The notes beneath the pieces are model-generated. The model did no database searches. It had not been told where the DNA came from and saw only the letters and a list, made by a program, of their open reading frames with translations. A DNA stretch of 64,000 bases from Balneolia bacterium (lineage in GTDB: Bacteria > Bacteroidota > Rhodothermia > Balneolales > Cyclonatronaceae). Each line of letters begins with the position of its first letter. The stretch's first letter is position 1. This document shows, piece after piece, positions 60,466-64,000 of this stretch. The stretch covers positions 1 to 64,000 of the forward strand of contig JAIUMA010000008.1 of the NCBI GenBank assembly GCA_022565795.1, read 5' to 3'. The position numbers and the translations under genes are program-made.

Positions 60466-62943
60466 ATGCCGACTTTGCCTAACTCCAATCGCTCAGCCCG
60501 AAGGCGCTCCGAATTATTAACTGCCGGATTGCTGTGTCTGGTGATGGCGCTATCAATCTATTTTCAGCCGGCTGAAGCCATGGCAGGTCTGGCAGACTCA
60601 TCTTCCGATAGCGAGTCCGAATCCGGCTATGTGCTTACCGGGCGCCTGGTGGATGCCGGGACCCGCGAGTCGCTTCCGGCGGCCAACATACAGCTGAAGG
60701 ATACTTTCCGGGGCAGCATCACCAACAATCGGGGTTTTTTTGAAATGCGTGTTCCGGAGCTTCCGGCCACGCTGGTATTCAGGTACATCGGGTACGAAAC
60801 GCAGGAAGTTGAGTTCAAGGCTGAGTCAACCGATAAAATTGTGGAGCTGGTGCCATCATCGGTCGAGCTTGAGGAACTGGTTTTTACTGGCGAAGATCCA
60901 GCTATCCACATTATGGAGCGCGTTATCGCCCGAAAGCAAATCTGGCGGGAAGAGCTGGAGTCGTGGAAGGCCGACGCCTACACCAGACAGTCGCTGAGCA
61001 ACGATCAGGAGATTGTGACCATCACCGAGAGCCTTTCGGAGACTTGGTGGCAGCGCGGAAGCGGCTTCAGGGAGTTTATCGTCGACCAGCGGCAGACCAA
61101 CAATGTGCTCGCTGATCAAAATTTTGCGGGTACCAGCTATCTGCCCAACTTTTATGATGATGAAATTGAAGTGGCCGGCTTCAGGGTAATCGGCGTTACG
61201 CATCCAAATGCGTTTCGATACTACGATTTCAGAATTGAAGACCGCCGGATACTGGACGACCAGACCGTCTACGACATTAGGGTGATTCCGCGCACCCGCC
61301 TCCAGCCTGTTTTTGAAGGTATGATATCCGTGCTTGGCGAGGAATATGCGCTCATAGAAGTCGACCTTGTGCCTGGTGAAATGATCTTTTTCCCGCCGCC
61401 GGTGCAGGAAGTGAACCTTAGCTACAGGCAGCAGTTCAACAATTATGGAGGCAGCTTCTGGCTTCCGACAGACGTGCGAATTAGCGGCAAGCTGGAAATC
61501 GGTATCCCCGGATTCAGGATACCGGAGATCCGTTTTAACCTGGTATCGTCCATCACCAATTACGAGATTAATGTTGTGGTGCCGGATTCAGTTTTCGGAC
61601 GCCAGGCGCGCATCTCGCGCTTGGATGACGCCCAGCGGGAGCGAATCGGGCGAAGTTTTGAGATACAGTCTGAGTTCATTCCGCTCAGCGATGAAGAGCA
61701 GGAAGCTTATGATACTATCGATTCGACCCGAACAATTCAGGATGCGTTTCAGCCCACCGGCTTTCTTGCCCGATTAGCAGGTGATGGCAGCGTGCAGGTT
61801 GGTGATGGCAGCACCTCAAGCTTTCGCAACCGGTTCTCCCTGAATCCGGACCTTCGCTATAATCGCGCTGAAACGTTCTACGGAGGTATCAAGCCTGATT
61901 TCAGAATATCCCGTGATCTTCGTGTTTCGGGCAAAATTGGCTACGGAACGGGACAGGAGGAGTGGTCCTACGGTGGCGGACTAAATATGAGGATTCCGGG
62001 CACGCAGAGACGTCTTAGTTTGGGGCTGAGCTACGATTATGATACCGCGCTTCGAATCGAATCACAGAACTTCATTCCGCTTATGAGCAGCGTGAATATG
62101 CTGGCCGGATTCGATGATTATTTCGACTACTACAACCGGGAGCAGTTCCGCGCTGAAGCTATCTATCGAATTCCTTCGCGCGTACTGGGAATCAGAATGG
62201 AGCCGGGCGTGAGTTTCTACGCCGAAAAACATCGTTCGCTTGAAAAAACGACAAACTACTCAATAAGAGGGGGCGTCACTCAGCGGGATAATTCTGCGGT
62301 TGATGAAGGAAGACTGAACGCGCTCGCTTTCTCTCTCAGGCTTGGTGATACACCGGCACCCTTTGGGATTGCGGGCAGTACGGGCGCAATCATAAAAGCC
62401 GAGCACGCTTCAGAAGCATTTGGAAGTGACTTCGGCTTTATGCGCTATGAGGCCGTGGTGGATGTTCGCATCAACACGTTTTTGCAGCGGCGCTTTTTAT
62501 CGAATACCCTGGACGTTAGACTGGAAGGTTTTACCCACACCGGCGACCTCCCCGTGCAGCGGTTTGGCGGTCTTGACGGCCGACACGCACTTTTCACTCC
62601 GTTCGGAGGTTTTAAGACGGCCTTTAGCCGCATGCCTGAGGGCGAGCACGGAGCAGCTATGTTCTGGGAGCACAACTTCCGGACCATCCCATTCGAGCTG
62701 CTCGGTCTGATGGGCGTGGCCAGATCCGGTCTCGGGCTTATTGTCCACGGCGCTTCAGGCCGAACCTGGATCGATGATGACCGGCTGCAAAATCTGAGCT
62801 TCACTCCCTTTTACGACGACGGCTGGAGACACGAAGCGGGCGTTTCGCTTAACAGCATCTTTGGAATTATGCGTCTTGATACCGCCTGGCGACTGGATCA
62901 GCCTGGATTCTACATAGGAGTAAGCGCGGCCCGGTTCTTCTAA
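60466..62943 (+). CDS. DUF5686 outer-membrane protein with carboxypeptidase-D-like domain
   Basis: 825 residues. Hydrophobic signal (LLTAGLLCLVMALSIYF, about 18-34), a carboxypeptidase-regulatory-like domain (about 50-135: VLTGRLVDAGTRESLPAANIQL ... NRGFFEMRV), then the DUF5686 region (about 140-400) and a long beta-barrel-like C-terminal part (about 440-825) ending in RFF. It is typical of Bacteroidetes surface proteins, with unknown function. The start at ATG 60466 gives an n-region rich in Arg. Converges with the carbonic anhydrase-like gene. Confidence 0.87.
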   Translation: MPTLPNSNRSARRRSELLTAGLLCLVMALSIYFQPAEAMAGLADSSSDSESESGYVLTGRLVDAGTRESLPAANIQLKDTFRGSITNNRGFFEMRVPELPATLVFRYIGYETQEVEFKAESTDKIVELVPSSVELEELVFTGEDPAIHIMERVIARKQIWREELESWKADAYTRQSLSNDQEIVTITESLSETWWQRGSGFREFIVDQRQTNNVLADQNFAGTSYLPNFYDDEIEVAGFRVIGVTHPNAFRYYDFRIEDRRILDDQTVYDIRVIPRTRLQPVFEGMISVLGEEYALIEVDLVPGEMIFFPPPVQEVNLSYRQQFNNYGGSFWLPTDVRISGKLEIGIPGFRIPEIRFNLVSSITNYEINVVVPDSVFGRQARISRLDDAQRERIGRSFEIQSEFIPLSDEEQEAYDTIDSTRTIQDAFQPTGFLARLAGDGSVQVGDGSTSSFRNRFSLNPDLRYNRAETFYGGIKPDFRISRDLRVSGKIGYGTGQEEWSYGGGLNMRIPGTQRRLSLGLSYDYDTALRIESQNFIPLMSSVNMLAGFDDYFDYYNREQFRAEAIYRIPSRVLGIRMEPGVSFYAEKHRSLEKTTNYSIRGGVTQRDNSAVDEGRLNALAFSLRLGDTPAPFGIAGSTGAIIKAEHASEAFGSDFGFMRYEAVVDVRINTFLQRRFLSNTLDVRLEGFTHTGDLPVQRFGGLDGRHALFTPFGGFKTAFSRMPEGEHGAAMFWEHNFRTIPFELLGLMGVARSGLGLIVHGASGRTWIDDDRLQNLSFTPFYDDGWRHEAGVSLNSIFGIMRLDTAWRLDQPGFYIGVSAARFF

Positions 62944-62952
62944 ACAGAGACT

Positions 62953-63498
62953 CTATTTCTTGGTGTAGAACGGATTGGTTTCGTAGGTGTCGACACGCAG
63001 ATACGTGCGGCTGTACTTCACGTAGTTGTCGGAGTACTCTGTGATCGACTTAATCTCTTCTTCGGTAAGCTTGCGCACGGGCTTGGCGGGGCTTCCCATG
63101 CAAAGCCATCCTGAAGGCATCACTTTACCGGGTGCTACCAGGCTTCCGGCCGCGATGATGCAATCTGACTCAACCACAGCTTTATCCATCACCGTAGCCT
63201 TCATGCCGATTAATACGCGGTCGTGTATGGTGCAGCCGTGAATCATAGCGCTGTGGCCGATGGTCACCTGATCACCAATGTGCGTTGGCCCGTCTTGATT
63301 CATCACGTGCACACAGCTGTTATCCTGGATATTGGATCGCTTCCCGATTTTGATAAAGTTTACGTCGCCGCGAATGGTGGTATTGAACCAAACGCTGCTC
63401 TCTTCGCCTAGTTCAACATCACCAATAATATCGGCGCTTGGAGCGATGAAGTTGGTTTCATTGTAAACGGGTTTGCTGTCAAGAAACTGGTAAATCAT
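62953..63498 (-). CDS. Gamma carbonic anhydrase family protein
   Basis: 181 residues. Left-handed beta-helix of hexapeptide repeats (for example ADIIGDVELGEESSVWFNTTIRGD, TIGHSAMIHGCTIHDRVLIGM). The three zinc histidines of the family are present: H64, H82, H87. Catalytic acid residues typical of archaeal Cam are not evident, so it could be a YrdA/CaiE-type protein without proven activity. Cytoplasmic. Transcribed on the minus strand; its start is close to the yidC terminator. Confidence 0.92.
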   Translation of the reverse strand: MIYQFLDSKPVYNETNFIAPSADIIGDVELGEESSVWFNTTIRGDVNFIKIGKRSNIQDNSCVHVMNQDGPTHIGDQVTIGHSAMIHGCTIHDRVLIGMKATVMDKAVVESDCIIAAGSLVAPGKVMPSGWLCMGSPAKPVRKLTEEEIKSITEYSDNYVKYSRTYLRVDTYETNPFYTKK

Positions 63499-63571
63499 GT
63501 GGCGGAATGGCTTATGGAAATAGTTTTAATGAAAAGGCTTGTGGGCAAGGTAAAGAATTGCGGCCAAAAAA

Positions 63572-63603
63572 TAAGGGAGCCACCTGTCAGAGGGGCTCCC
63601 TTA
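63572..63603 (-). terminator. Terminator after yidC
   Basis: AAGGGAGCC pairs with GGCTCCCTT, loop of 12 bases; on the minus strand TTATTTTTTGG follows. The yidC stop is at 63636. Confidence 0.85.
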
Positions 63604-63635
63604 AAATAATGAGAGGGTATGATACTTATAAAACG

Positions 63636-64000
63636 TTATTTATCCGTTTTATTGCGTTCATCCTTCAATTTTTTACGCTCTTCCATCTTTTGTTCTTTGG
63701 CCATCTGGCGTGCTTTTTTCTTATCAACGGTCTCCATCATCTTAACGTGATCGATTTGTTTGTTGATAAGCATCTGCTGACCAATGGACAGGGCGTTGTA
63801 AATCAGGTAGTACAAACTCAGACCTGAAGCAAACTGGTTGAAGAAGAAGAAGAGAACGACCGGAAGGACGTACTGGAAAATCTTCATCTGCGGATTCGAG
63901 GCTGCGCCGCCACCGCTAATCTTCATTTGTACAACCATGGTAAGCGACATCAGAAGTACGAAACCACCAATGAAGTCACCCAAAAACGGAATGGTGAACG
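63636..64000 (-). CDS. yidC: Membrane protein insertase YidC, C-terminal part (gene cut by window edge)
   Basis: The last 121 residues of YidC/Oxa1 are visible: FTIPFLGDFIGGFVLLMSLT, the QMKIFQYVLPVVLFFFFNQFASGLSLYYLIYNALSIGQQ region and a charged Lys-rich tail (KKKARQMAKEQKMEERKKLKDER). The frame continues through the window edge, so the start lies beyond 64000. Inserts proteins into the inner membrane. Confidence 0.95.
   Translation of the reverse strand, partial: FTIPFLGDFIGGFVLLMSLTMVVQMKISGGGAASNPQMKIFQYVLPVVLFFFFNQFASGLSLYYLIYNALSIGQQMLINKQIDHVKMMETVDKKKARQMAKEQKMEERKKLKDERNKTDK

Overview
The window looks like an ordinary chromosomal stretch of a Bacteroidota-like bacterium, most likely Balneolota (Balneolales). 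This is inferred from three signs. Two secreted proteins end in the NYPNPFNP-type C-terminal sorting domain. A PorQ-type type IX secretion (T9SS) protein and a DUF5686 protein are present. Several candidate promoters carry the TAnnTTTG box known from Bacteroidetes. No plasmid, prophage or CRISPR locus is visible, and 1-64000 is cut inside a gene at both ends.

Layout. 1-8.3 kb: 3'-part of acetoacetyl-CoA synthetase, a MntA/HepT toxin-antitoxin pair, a TPR histidine kinase broken by one in-frame TGA, an Xaa-Pro peptidase, an orphan HsdR-N-type nuclease and a DUF985 cupin. 8.4-23 kb: a duplicated-domain secreted protein; a minus-strand ribD-ribE-unknown-serine hydrolase run; a PpiD-like chaperone; an Mla-type lipid transporter (permease, ATPase, MCE protein); then a plus-strand run porQ-aroC-TPR-LysM/RlpA-CPBP protease. 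23-37 kb: a double glycosyltransferase with a small coupled ORF, an S9 prolyl oligopeptidase, a large metzincin metalloprotease with a sorting domain, a lipoprotein, a small barrel protein, and an amidohydrolase pair of which one has lost its metal ligands.

38-51 kb: a BlaI/BlaR1-type regulator-protease pair with a clear operator, a dienelactone hydrolase, and a cbb3 oxidase operon (ccoS-N-O-P, a terminator, then ccoI), followed by aconitase and a Tat-exported superoxide dismutase. 51-57 kb: a patatin phospholipase and three tandem mosaic outer-membrane paralogues, two of which share an almost identical upstream block with a 10-bp inverted repeat around a promoter-like box. 56.6-59.3 kb: a TonB-dependent receptor behind a TPP riboswitch whose downstream leader can hide the ribosome binding site, so it is probably a thiamine (precursor) receptor. 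59.4-60.3 kb: a DUF5675 protein, a 9-bp tandem repeat, and a tRNA-Arg(CCT) whose 3' end is duplicated exactly 100 bp away, resembling an integration scar. 60.4-64 kb: a DUF5686 outer-membrane protein, a gamma carbonic anhydrase-like protein and the 3'-part of yidC.

Overall this is an aerobic or microaerobic heterotroph core with much cell-envelope and secreted-protease content. I did not find a clearly new multi-gene system. The strongest unusual signals are the mosaic paralogue array with its duplicated leader, the riboswitch-receptor leader, the tRNA-end duplication and the single nonsense codon in the kinase.
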